28,428 bases of DNA from Candidatus Methanogaster sp. UBA203 (GTDB lineage: Archaea > Halobacteriota > Methanosarcinia > Methanosarcinales > Methanogasteraceae), in the NCBI GenBank assembly GCA_002503595.1, contig DASC01000211.1:7498-35925 (forward strand). Direction: 5' to 3'. The notes beneath the pieces were generated by a model. The model saw only the letters and a list, made by a program, of their open reading frames with translations, ran no database searches and was not told the DNA's origin. Positions 1 to 7,224 of this stretch are shown here, piece by piece; within the stretch, counting starts at the first letter, position 1, and every line of letters starts with the position of its first letter. The position numbers were made by a program, and so were the translations under genes.

Positions 1-172
1 TGGAATTTTCGATTGTGCCATGTTGTACGTGTTTAGCCTTTCCATCTAACCGAACACAGATGAAAAGTTTCCGGATTCTGTAGTTTCCAAAATATGCCGA
101 AGGGGTGGTTTTTTCAATCTTTGCGCCCTTGTGTTCTCGTTCTCCAGTTTAACGAAAGGTGCAAAGTTATCT

Positions 173-382
173 TTAAAATTCGTCGTCGTCGCCCTCAAAA
201 TCTTCGAACCCCATCGTGTCCATTGCAGTCATCATGCGGCTAAGTTCCATGAAAACACGGATACAATGCACATCATTCAAACCCATACTTTTCGCCATTT
301 CACGCAATTCGCTGACATCGAGGTACGCCACGCACTCCGATGTACAGTCCCTATCCATGTAACAACATTTTTTCGTAGCCAT
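173..382 (-). CDS. Small Cys-rich acidic protein, unknown function
   Basis: A 69-residue protein. The amino-terminus carries a Cys cluster (KKCCYMDRDCTSEC), a helical middle follows, and the tail is very acidic (EDFEGDDDEF). The Cys-Cys...Cys...Cys spacing could bind zinc or an Fe-S cluster, but no named family was recognised. I chose the ATG at 382 over an upstream GTG at 436, because a TATA-like element lies about 28 nt upstream and there is no Shine-Dalgarno sequence. That arrangement fits a leaderless transcript starting at or near this ATG. It stands alone, with no gene within 600 bp upstream. Composition and ORF integrity support a real gene; the function is unknown. Confidence 0.6.
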   Translation of the reverse strand: MATKKCCYMDRDCTSECVAYLDVSELREMAKSMGLNDVHCIRVFMELSRMMTAMDTMGFEDFEGDDDEF

Positions 383-406
383 CGTTATGTTTAGTAAAGC
401 TTCTGA

Positions 407-414
407 TTTATATG
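407..414 (-). promoter_or_regulatory. TATA box for the Cys-rich small gene
   Basis: On the minus strand the sequence reads ATATAAAT, centred about 28 nt upstream of the ATG at 382. This is the archaeal TATA-to-start distance expected when transcription begins at the start codon (leaderless mRNA). Confidence 0.45.
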
Positions 415-647
415 GCTTTTGACAACGCAGAAGCACTGGGCTTCTATATGTCCACGGTTTGTTGCGACGGTCATATCTCTCTGGTCTCCTGTGCAGTACG
501 AGACATGTTATGTATAATTACTTCATCGATGATATCTTTGTAATATTTTTTATTTCTGCTCCCGCCGAATTTATAGTAGTGTCCTATTCTATGATAGTTT
601 ATCATAACATGCAGTATGAGGGAACATGGGAATGAGTAGATTGATGA

Positions 648-677
648 AATCCGTGTAATCCGCGTTAATCTGTGGCT
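648..677 (+). repeat. Dispersed AATCCGYGT-type short repeat
   Basis: Three near-identical units in a row: AATCCGTGT, AATCCGCGTT and AATCTGTGGCT. This resembles the short intergenic motif (consensus like AATCCGCGTTAATCTGTGG) seen in many unrelated prokaryotic genomes. It lies in non-coding DNA with no mobile-element gene beside it. Confidence 0.5.
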
Positions 678-1032
678 AAAAGATAAACACATACAACATG
701 TTTAATCTGTTTTATGATGATTGTGAAAAATGGATGCGGATTAAGTGCTTGATATATTTGTGAATCAATTATACATATTCTGGCATTTACGTTTATTTAC
801 GCTTATTTGATGTCGTTAAAGTTCGGATAAACCAATACTTAGGGCAATACCTTCGCCACGCTGTTCGTTATGTGATGAGAACGGAATACCATAGTCATCC
901 GGATCGTTGGAAGTCGTCTAAACGTGTGCATTCGTGATTTAATCACCTTTTACAGGAATTCATACCCTCTGTTGTGGTCACGATCGCCGTCTTTGGGTAT
1001 AAGATACTCAGGCAGGTATGATTTCCAGGTAT

Positions 1033-1064
1033 CTATATAGTTCCTATGTGCAAGGTTTATCAAG
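1033..1064 (+). promoter_or_regulatory. Promoter-like block resembling the phosphatase/pstS module
   Basis: It begins with CTATATAG and continues with TATGTGCAAGGTTTATCAAG. Both pieces match the left end and the right end of the 70-bp module upstream of pstS (there CATGTACAAGGTTCATATAG), but the middle is missing. It lies 22-53 bp upstream of the small membrane-protein ATG at 1086. Confidence 0.45.
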
Positions 1065-1085
1065 AATCAGGATGAGGTTTTAGTC

Positions 1086-1259
1086 ATGAAAACGATCATC
1101 AGTATGCTCGTTGCAACGATACTGTCGCTGTATACGTTCTGCACATCCTGTTGGTACGCGCCGTCCATAATATTCGATTCGGTCATGCCATTCGTCTTTG
1201 TTGCGCTCTTTCTGACCGTGTATGTCGTGTACAGACACAGACGCCGGGTGCAGGCGTGA
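1086..1259 (+). CDS. Small membrane protein, 57 residues
   Basis: The translation runs MKTIISMLVATILSLYTFC to a basic tail YRHRRRVQA. It has two hydrophobic segments, at about residues 4-20 and 33-48, and an Arg-rich cytoplasmic end, typical of a small integral membrane protein. The start is supported by a GGATGAGG-type ribosome site 8-15 nt upstream. The gene is below common ORF length cut-offs. A promoter block shared in part with the phosphatase and pstS promoters lies just upstream, so it may belong to the same regulon. No family was recognised. The reading frame is clean, but such short hydrophobic ORFs can arise by chance. Confidence 0.5.
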   Translation: MKTIISMLVATILSLYTFCTSCWYAPSIIFDSVMPFVFVALFLTVYVVYRHRRRVQA

Positions 1260-1394
1260 GTGATTAATATCCCAGTGGGGGCTGCTGTTGTTCAGTACCA
1301 GTGAAAACATTTCAACCAACTTTTCATCTGTAGTGACAAGTTTGTGGATCGGTTCAGACCCTTGCGGAAGTGGCTGCTGGAGATTGCTTGATAA

Positions 1395-1464
1395 CTATAT
1401 AGATTCTGGTGCTAACTATAGGTGAATCACTCCTAAATACATCATTTGTGCAAATTTTATATAG
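1395..1464 (+). promoter_or_regulatory. 70-bp promoter module upstream of the phosphatase (Pho-type)
   Basis: Begins CTATATAGATTC, continues GTGCTAACTATAGGT, carries a TATA-like TAAATACAT at 1434-1442 and ends TTTTATATAG. It aligns without gaps to 7832-7901 upstream of pstS, 51 of 70 positions by hand count, with the first 26 positions matching 23 of 26. The TATA position predicts a transcript start near 1465-1470 and a leader of about 105 nt before the phosphatase ATG. Confidence 0.65.
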
Positions 1465-1489
1465 CAAGCCATCCCCACGCGTGTAACAT

Positions 1490-1544
1490 GGTGATCGAGT
1501 CGCTGTCTCCCTGCTGCAGACTCCTGATCAGGCGATCGATCACC
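1490..1544 (+). promoter_or_regulatory. Leader hairpin of the phosphatase mRNA
   Basis: GGTGATCGA (1490-1498) pairs perfectly with TCGATCACC (1536-1544). After one bulged G the stem extends by TCGC (1500-1503) with GCGA (1532-1535), giving 13 pairs. It ends 12 nt before the GGAGGA ribosome site at 1557-1562, so it could influence translation. It may also just be a stable leader. Confidence 0.4.
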
Positions 1545-1571
1545 AGCATAAACCGTGGAGGAATGACAACC

Positions 1572-3782
1572 ATGAACAGAACATATATGAAAAATGGCTT
1601 GATCGCCATTCTGGTGATGGCAGTACTTGTATCACCAGTATGCACTCAAGCCGGCAATCTGGGGCATGATCCCATGTACCCGGCACTGCCGCAGAAGGAC
1701 GCTACGCCTGATTATCTTCTGGTGGATGAAGTCGATGTGACGGTCGACGCCGGTGCGAAGGAAGCAACGCTGCAGTTCGATACGTTGCTTGCAACACCGG
1801 GGGCGAAGGTATACTACGGGCTTTACGTGCCAGAGCAGGAGATACAGGTGCCGCAGTATCGAAGATCAACTACAGAAGATCTGACTGGAGAGAGCGCATC
1901 CCACAGCGCCACGATCAACATCGGGAAGTTTGAGGGCGCGCGTTATGACATCTGCAACTTCGGAGAAGATGGAGGTGTGATCTGCTACAGAATCGAACTC
2001 TACAACCCGGAAGTGGCGTCATCAGTATTTTATGATGGCAGGTTCAGGGTCGATGGGGATTATAATCTCGTGCCGTGCATAATCGAAGGTCCGTTTGTGG
2101 ATCTTGTGACAACAGGCGGTGCGGTGATCTCATGGAAGACCGATGTACCCACGACCGCCGCGGTTGAGATCGACGGCGGGTCTTACACCGATGGGGCGTC
2201 TGGTACCAGCCACAAGATAGCAATCACAGGACTCTCTCGGGGTACGGGATATGAGTACGATGTGCTTGTCGATGGTGTGAACTATGCTACATACCACTTC
2301 ACAACCGAACCGGCAAGCCCGAAGTTTGAGTTTGCGATAATGTCGGATTCGAGAGCCGGCGTTGGTGGCGGCGAGAGGAGCTTTGCCGGTGTTAACTATC
2401 ACAAGCTCGGCAGGTTCACGATCGACGCGTACCAGAACGGCGCAGACTTCGTCGTCTTCAGCGGAGATCTCGTCAATGGGTATACCACGAGCATGGACGA
2501 CTATCATAGACAGCTTGAGGCATGGAAGGACGCCACAGAGCAGGTCGGATGCTATATCCCGATATACGAGGTTATGGGCAACCACGAGGCTCTGCTGGAT
2601 GTCTACGATGATGGAAGCAAGTATGGCATCGAGTTCGATAAGCAGGACGATGGCGCCAATAAGAGTGCTGAGACGATCTTTGCCGAGGAGTTTGTGAATC
2701 CGGCTGGTGGTTCCCCGGATCCTGAAAACACAACCGCTCCGAGCTACGCGGAGAACGTCTACTACTTTGACTACGGGAATACGAGAGTCATTGCATTTAA
2801 CACGAACTACTGGTGGTGCAGCCACCCTGAGGACTTCGGAGGCAACCTCGAGGGCTATGTGATGGACAACCAGCTTGCGTGGATCAAGGACGTACTTGAT
2901 GATGCGAGAGATGATTCAACGATCGAACACATCTTTATGTTCGCGCACGAGCCGGCATTCCCGAACGGGGGGCATCTGCATGATGCACAGTGGTATAATG
3001 GAGGAGAATCCTCTGAAAACGAGGATTACTATGGAAACCCGCTTGATCGGACATACGTGATCGAGCGCAGGGATGAACTCTGGGGGGCGATCAGCCAGAA
3101 TGGCAAGGTCGTGGCAGTATTATTTGGCGACGAGCACAACTACAACAGGATGAGCATCGACGATGAGACACCGGTGTACCTCGACGGATCAACGAATCCG
3201 AATTTCACAAACCCGGTCTGGCAGATCATTACTGGCGGGGCTGGTGCGCCGTTTTATGCGCAGCAGGATACACCGTGGTCAGGTGACGTCGAATCCTTCT
3301 ATCCGTCCAAGCACTACTGCATGATCAGCGTCGATGGAGGGGAAGTCTCCTTAAAGGCGATAAGCGACTCGGGCGAGGTCGTGGATGAGTGCGTGCTTCG
3401 AGAAGGAACGCCTGCTGGCGATACGAGCACAACCGAACTCTCGGCAAACGTCGTTCCTGCGATCTCGATCACGGTTGAGACTTCCGCGCTTGACTTCGGA
3501 ATGGTTGGAGCCGGACTGAACTCGGCTACATCGCAGATCAGGATCGTGAACTCAGGCACGCATAACGTCGTTGTGACAGCGGAGATCGGGGCAGATGAGA
3601 GCGGCTTCTACGATGGTGCGCTCAGATTAAACGGCGGTTCCGTGGACGGATTATCTGTTGGGGTACCTGCCGATGTAACCGACTTCGAATACGCAGAGGA
3701 TGTCGCGGCATCGCTTGAGGTTCCGGAGTGGGCTGGTGGCGAGTACGATGGAACCGTGCTATTCGTGGCAGAGGGGATATGA
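1572..3782 (+). CDS. Secreted purple-acid-phosphatase-like metallophosphoesterase
   Basis: A 736-residue exported protein. Residues 1-28 form a signal peptide (GLIAILVMAVLVSPVC). A fibronectin-III/PAP amino-terminal-like domain follows (about 170-250). The calcineurin-like metallophosphoesterase core has DSR at 259-261 (replacing the usual DxH), GDLV at 298, GNHE at 336-339, a conserved HEP at 459 and GDEH at 519-522, all expected metal ligands. The carboxy-terminal 100 residues form an Ig/MSP-like domain (SALDFGMVGAG) similar to the next gene product. The ATG at 1572 is preferred over the one at 1446: it has GGAGGA 9 nt upstream and gives an intact signal peptide. The likely role is releasing phosphate from organic phosphates outside the cell. 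The promoter module shared with pstS supports this; the substrate is unknown. Confidence 0.85.
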   Translation: MNRTYMKNGLIAILVMAVLVSPVCTQAGNLGHDPMYPALPQKDATPDYLLVDEVDVTVDAGAKEATLQFDTLLATPGAKVYYGLYVPEQEIQVPQYRRSTTEDLTGESASHSATINIGKFEGARYDICNFGEDGGVICYRIELYNPEVASSVFYDGRFRVDGDYNLVPCIIEGPFVDLVTTGGAVISWKTDVPTTAAVEIDGGSYTDGASGTSHKIAITGLSRGTGYEYDVLVDGVNYATYHFTTEPASPKFEFAIMSDSRAGVGGGERSFAGVNYHKLGRFTIDAYQNGADFVVFSGDLVNGYTTSMDDYHRQLEAWKDATEQVGCYIPIYEVMGNHEALLDVYDDGSKYGIEFDKQDDGANKSAETIFAEEFVNPAGGSPDPENTTAPSYAENVYYFDYGNTRVIAFNTNYWWCSHPEDFGGNLEGYVMDNQLAWIKDVLDDARDDSTIEHIFMFAHEPAFPNGGHLHDAQWYNGGESSENEDYYGNPLDRTYVIERRDELWGAISQNGKVVAVLFGDEHNYNRMSIDDETPVYLDGSTNPNFTNPVWQIITGGAGAPFYAQQDTPWSGDVESFYPSKHYCMISVDGGEVSLKAISDSGEVVDECVLREGTPAGDTSTTELSANVVPAISITVETSALDFGMVGAGLNSATSQIRIVNSGTHNVVVTAEIGADESGFYDGALRLNGGSVDGLSVGVPADVTDFEYAEDVAASLEVPEWAGGEYDGTVLFVAEGI

Positions 3783-3815
3783 TCCCCTCTTTATTTTACA
3801 CAGGAGGAAATAATA

Positions 3816-4319
3816 ATGAATAAAAAAGCAGTTATTCTGGCGGCAATCGCTCTTCTCGTGATTGCGACGCACGTACAGACTGCATCTGCATTAGGGGTTG
3901 GAGCATCTCCTGACATAATCGATTACGGGGTCCTGGATGCAGGTGACGGATCAGCAAAGAGTCTCTACGTCATCAACACCGGTAGTGAGGTCGAGAAGAT
4001 CGTTGTTGTGGCAGAGACATTTGAGGATATAACCGAACTATCTGCGTCCGAATTCGCATTGAATCCGAAGGAGAGCAGATTGATCAATGTTACCATGGCT
4101 ATCCCATCTGACTTTGAGGTGGGGGATCATTCAGGAAGCCTTCTTATCACAGGTTTTCCGGGTGCGTCAACAGGTCTTGGCATCGGAGCGTCTGTCAGGA
4201 TACCAGTGGAATTTTCTGTGGAGGAGAAATCGCCTCCATTGATGGCTATCGGAATCGCCATCATCGGTTGCGTATGTGTAATGATCATACTCCTTACATA
4301 TATCAGAAGATTAAAATGA
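3816..4319 (+). CDS. Membrane-anchored Ig/MSP-like surface protein
   Basis: 167 residues. It has a signal peptide (about 1-26, ending ASA), then one beta-sandwich domain with the pattern DYGVLDAGDGSAKSLYVINTG typical of MSP/ASH-like or NEW3-like domains. A carboxy-terminal transmembrane helix (about 143-162) and a short RRLK cytoplasmic end follow. The ATG at 3816 has an AGGAGGA site 8 nt upstream. The domain resembles the carboxy-terminal domain of the preceding phosphatase, suggesting shared partners or attachment at the cell surface. The gene follows the phosphatase by 33 nt and its stop overlaps the next start (ATGA), so the three are probably co-transcribed. It is probably an accessory or scaffold protein; the biochemical role is unknown. 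Confidence 0.75.
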   Translation: MNKKAVILAAIALLVIATHVQTASALGVGASPDIIDYGVLDAGDGSAKSLYVINTGSEVEKIVVVAETFEDITELSASEFALNPKESRLINVTMAIPSDFEVGDHSGSLLITGFPGASTGLGIGASVRIPVEFSVEEKSPPLMAIGIAIIGCVCVMIILLTYIRRLK

Positions 4320-6352
4320 TAGGGAAGATCGTTCTCACCGTCCTCTTTTTCCTGCTGCTAACAACAGCACTCGCCGCCGCGAATGAGTGCTTAAATGACG
4401 ATCTGGATGCCGATGTGGAATGGGTGAGCTCTGGCAGCGCAAGCATCGCATGGGGCAGGACTTATGAACTCGTTGCGAGTGATGAGAGTGATGATGTGTA
4501 CATCCTGCGGGCTGACGATTTTGACGTCAGTCTGAACGCATCAGCCATATCGATCGAGAAGGGTGGAGCGGTGAGGAGAGCAATCCTGAATCTTAACCGG
4601 CAGGAAGATGATCGTTGTTTCGACTGGGATTCCGAGATAAAAGTGGAACTGACCGATATAACCACAGATTCGCATAAAACCCCGTCAGCACACCTTAAAT
4701 TCTATTGCAGAGGAATGCCTGAACTCGATATCAACATCGATGCGACATCCGAGGATTTCGAGGAGATTCACGTATCCTCTGACCAGTATGCTCCGGAAAA
4801 AGAGAAGACGATCACGATCGATGTCAGGAATACAGGAGATGCATGGATAGAGACTGTCAAATTAACTGTTGAGATCGGGGAACTGGAATTGAAGGGTTAC
4901 AAGGGCTTAGAGTTTCATGATCAGACCATATACAAAAATTTAGGATGCATGGAGAAAGATGCTAAAGAATCGATCAATTTTACGGTTATTGCTCCAACGT
5001 GGGATGGAATAACCTCGCCTTACGAGATCAATTACAGTATATCGGTTTATGCTAAAGGATTCGACATCAAGGACGGGCAGCATGAGACAAACAATTCCAT
5101 GACTCTCACCTGCACCGACCCTGAGATCCGGGTGGTAAAATCGGTCAGCTATGACGAAATCGGTATGAGCCCGTGCAATCTCGTGAGATCGAATAAGTAC
5201 AGTCTGCGTGAGCTGGTCGCATGTATGCCAGAGGCTCTGATATACAACGTGAGTGAGTGGAGTACCGTGGAACTCCGCGTTTACAACGTCGGTTTCTATT
5301 CTGTCCACAATCTCAATATTACGGATTCCTCGATCCCGGATGGCTTAAGGGTCGCCAAGACCTATACAAAAGGATCGCCAGCATGCGTATCTGAGGAGAC
5401 TCCATATTCTATAGGGTACAAGCTCTTCCCGACAAAGCCGGGCACGTATACCTTCGATGCGCCGTCTGTTGAGGCGGATTTCTATGGAAAGGATTTTTCA
5501 TGGGAATCGAGTGGCGTTACGATCACGGTTCACGGACCCCACATCAATCTGACCAAAACGGTCGCAGAACCGGAAGGCTACGGAACATACAAGGTAACCC
5601 TGAATCTGCGAAACGATGGTGACCGCGCTGCATATATCAACCTCACCGACACCGTGCCTGCTGGCGCGGGCTATATCGAGGAGAGTGCTGAGGAGGGAAT
5701 CGAGGGCGGTGGATTACCGCTTTCCGAATGGGATCTTGATCTCTGCAGGGTCGATGATTCCCACCGCATAGCAGTAGAAGGCGTTCTTCTCCCGCCGGGA
5801 ACATCCCTTGAAGCGTCCTACCTGATACGTCCTGACCGGTTCGATGAACTGAATCTTCCGTACGCTGAGGTCTGGTTCAGAGCTCGGAACTACTACGAAG
5901 GCGTGGTTCGCTCCTCGTTCTGGGAGTCTGGCGTCGAGGTGGCACAGGTCTGGGATCCGTCATCAGGCGGCTGGGTGACGCCGGATAATGGGTCAGGGAA
6001 GGAGGGTGTCAATGAGACCGCGGTACCGACACCGACACCTGCCGAACCTTCAAATTCGACACAGTTTAAAACATCGCAGCAGGTTTTGCTGCACAGGTCG
6101 GATGGCAATCAGACAAATCAAACAGTACTGCATACATCACCGCAACTCTTCGGCATAACTGACCGACTACCGCATCAGATCAGGGAAGGTGTGCAGTGGG
6201 CAGGTTCTGTCGTTGGGACGGTATGTAAAATGGCATCCACCATCGCGGATACCTCGCTCACATTGATCGCGATCATAGTTGCGGTTTCAGGCTTCTTGCT
6301 GGCGTTCGTACTGTTGCGGACGGGTGGTCCCCCGGTTTCGCCGGGGACGTGA
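4316..6352 (+). CDS. Large DUF11-type surface protein with C-terminal anchor
   Basis: 678 residues. It has a signal peptide (1-22), several beta-sandwich repeats, and conserved-looking paired Cys. One domain (about 410-540) has the DUF11/CARDB-like pattern INLTKTVAEPEGYGTYKVTL followed by LTDTVPAG. A Thr/Pro/Ser-rich linker (VPTPTPAEPSNSTQ) and a carboxy-terminal transmembrane helix (about 648-670) follow. Many NxS/T sites suggest glycosylation outside the cell. The start at 4316 is chosen because its ATG overlaps the TGA of the upstream gene (ATGA), implying translational coupling, and it places the signal peptide at the amino-terminus. Proteins with this layout are common as surface proteins in methanogens and relatives. 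It may display or organise the phosphatase, an inference from the operon only. Confidence 0.7.
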   Translation: MIGKIVLTVLFFLLLTTALAAANECLNDDLDADVEWVSSGSASIAWGRTYELVASDESDDVYILRADDFDVSLNASAISIEKGGAVRRAILNLNRQEDDRCFDWDSEIKVELTDITTDSHKTPSAHLKFYCRGMPELDINIDATSEDFEEIHVSSDQYAPEKEKTITIDVRNTGDAWIETVKLTVEIGELELKGYKGLEFHDQTIYKNLGCMEKDAKESINFTVIAPTWDGITSPYEINYSISVYAKGFDIKDGQHETNNSMTLTCTDPEIRVVKSVSYDEIGMSPCNLVRSNKYSLRELVACMPEALIYNVSEWSTVELRVYNVGFYSVHNLNITDSSIPDGLRVAKTYTKGSPACVSEETPYSIGYKLFPTKPGTYTFDAPSVEADFYGKDFSWESSGVTITVHGPHINLTKTVAEPEGYGTYKVTLNLRNDGDRAAYINLTDTVPAGAGYIEESAEEGIEGGGLPLSEWDLDLCRVDDSHRIAVEGVLLPPGTSLEASYLIRPDRFDELNLPYAEVWFRARNYYEGVVRSSFWESGVEVAQVWDPSSGGWVTPDNGSGKEGVNETAVPTPTPAEPSNSTQFKTSQQVLLHRSDGNQTNQTVLHTSPQLFGITDRLPHQIREGVQWAGSVVGTVCKMASTIADTSLTLIAIIVAVSGFLLAFVLLRTGGPPVSPGT

Positions 6353-6392
6353 ACAGATGCAAAAGAACGCAGATTCCGGATTCTGCAAAAAT

Positions 6393-6416
6393 CTCCGCGA
6401 CTTCCGTCTCTGTGGT
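6393..6416 (+). repeat. Solitary half of the CTCTGTGG-type dispersed repeat
   Basis: CTCCGCGACTTCCGTC followed by TCTGTGGT matches the right arm of the inverted element at 11977-12040 with a few differences. It lies in the 178-bp gap after the DUF11 gene and before the toxin-antitoxin patch. Confidence 0.4.
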
Positions 6417-6467
6417 AAATATGTACGTCACGATTTGCCGGATGATCTCGGAAGTGGGTATGGAAAG

Positions 6468-6488
6468 TTTAAATATCACTGGATATTT
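6468..6488 (+). promoter_or_regulatory. TATA box with overlapping dyad, MNT operon promoter
   Basis: TTTAAATATC (TATA-like) overlaps a perfect 7-bp inverted repeat, AAATATC at 6471-6477 and GATATTT at 6482-6488, with a 4-nt loop. A dyad at the TATA box upstream of a toxin-antitoxin operon suggests an autoregulatory operator, possibly for the AbrB-type protein encoded downstream. Confidence 0.4.
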
Positions 6489-6530
6489 AGATAGTGCTTA
6501 CATCTCAATCAAATCGTGTCGGAAAAAACT

Positions 6531-6929
6531 ATGAACTCACTCGATTCCAAATTGAGGATAGCCATTGAAAAGATCACCTCGCTGGATGATTTTGAGAAGG
6601 TTAAATTTATTATCCAATATGGTTCATCTGTGCGAGGCATGATGACTGAAGACTCAGACATCGATCTGGCAATCTATTATGACACCAACGACGACGATTA
6701 CGCATCTCGATATAGGTTTAAAGTAATCTCCAGTCTTTTTGATAACATCTACGATATACAAATCTTCCAACAACTTCCGCTGTATGTGAGGACAGACGCT
6801 CTGAAAGGCAAGGTGATCTACTGCAAAGACCGAAACTTCCTGTATGATGTCGCGCGGCAGACAATAAAGGATTTCGATTCATTTAAACACAGATATTATG
6901 ATTACATCGGGGAGAAGTGTATTGCATGA
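6531..6929 (+). CDS. MNT-domain nucleotidyltransferase (MntA-type antitoxin)
   Basis: 132 residues. It carries the minimal-nucleotidyltransferase signature: GSSVRG followed by DSDIDLAI, the metal-binding Asp pair. In known HEPN-MNT modules this protein is the antitoxin that modifies (AMPylates) and silences the HEPN ribonuclease. The ATG at 6531 is used; an in-frame GTG at 6516 adds five residues and cannot be excluded, since neither has a strong ribosome site. The stop overlaps an ATG (ATGA) that begins a short stub resembling the start of a HEPN protein, so the cognate toxin appears to be lost. The next genes encode an AbrB and a MazF-type pair. The catalytic motif is intact, so the protein may still be active. 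Confidence 0.8.
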   Translation: MNSLDSKLRIAIEKITSLDDFEKVKFIIQYGSSVRGMMTEDSDIDLAIYYDTNDDDYASRYRFKVISSLFDNIYDIQIFQQLPLYVRTDALKGKVIYCKDRNFLYDVARQTIKDFDSFKHRYYDYIGEKCIA

Positions 6930-6964
6930 GAATAAGCCTCATAAAAACAAAACCGAATGTATAG
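6926..6964 (+). pseudogene. 12-residue stub of a HEPN (HepT/DUF86) toxin gene
   Basis: Directly overlapping the MNT stop codon (ATGA) is a frame encoding MRISLIKTKPNV and then TAG. The position, the overlap and the sequence resemble the amino-terminus of HEPN/DUF86 proteins that normally follow MNT genes. The rest is missing and an AbrB gene begins 14 nt later. I interpret it as a deletion remnant. It is very short, so the identification rests mainly on context. Confidence 0.4.
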
Positions 6965-6978
6965 GCGGAAAGATAAAA

Positions 6979-7224
6979 ATGGCATCGTATGTAGAAATCA
7001 CAGAAAAAGGATATCTATCGATCCCAAAGCGAAGCGTTGAGAGGATGCGATTGAGGGCAGGCATGAGGTTCAAATTGTTGGCTGATGAGGATGACATTCT
7101 GGTTTTAAGGCTTGTGCATGAAGAAAAGACCAGGACTCAGGTAGATATGAGTTCTTTGTTGTTGCAACAGCAAGCGCTAAAGAATATCTGGGATAGCGAA
7201 GAGGAAGATGTCTATGAATTATGA
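6979..7224 (+). CDS. AbrB/SpoVT-type antitoxin
   Basis: 81 residues. The amino-terminal 45 residues fit the swapped-hairpin AbrB DNA-binding fold (VEITEKGYLSIPKRSVERM, then LRAGMRFKLL). The carboxy-terminus is acidic (WDSEEEDVYEL), suited to binding and neutralising a basic toxin. The ATG at 6979 follows a GGCGGAAAG site. It overlaps the MazF-type gene by 11 nt, the usual antitoxin-then-toxin order. It probably represses its own operon and neutralises the downstream toxin. Confidence 0.75.
   Translation: MASYVEITEKGYLSIPKRSVERMRLRAGMRFKLLADEDDILVLRLVHEEKTRTQVDMSSLLLQQQALKNIWDSEEEDVYEL

Larger units (their letters stand above)
383..1085. other. Non-coding stretch of about 700 bp
   Basis: AT-rich sequence with no convincing gene; the only open frame here (minus strand, 471-692) has atypical composition and no recognisable product. 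It contains the minus-strand TATA box near 410, a dispersed-repeat motif at 648-677, a tandem pair of 10-mers (TTTACGTTTA, TTTACGCTTA) at 786-805, and a promoter-like block at 1033-1064. Confidence 0.6.

Noticed and set aside
131..394. Plus-strand open frame opposite the Cys-rich gene
   Set aside because: It is antisense to the better-supported minus-strand gene, has no ribosome site and its composition is unlike a protein.
471..692. 73-residue minus-strand frame in the non-coding stretch
   Set aside because: It covers the dispersed repeat at 648-677, lacks a ribosome site and has no recognisable features.
2130..2825. 231-residue frame opposite the phosphatase
   Set aside because: It is antisense to a gene with clear catalytic motifs; long shadow frames are expected at this base composition.
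6330..6346. CCCCGG-TTTCG-CCGGGG hairpin at the end of the DUF11-type gene as a terminator
   Set aside because: The stem is only six pairs, lies inside the coding sequence and has no T-run.
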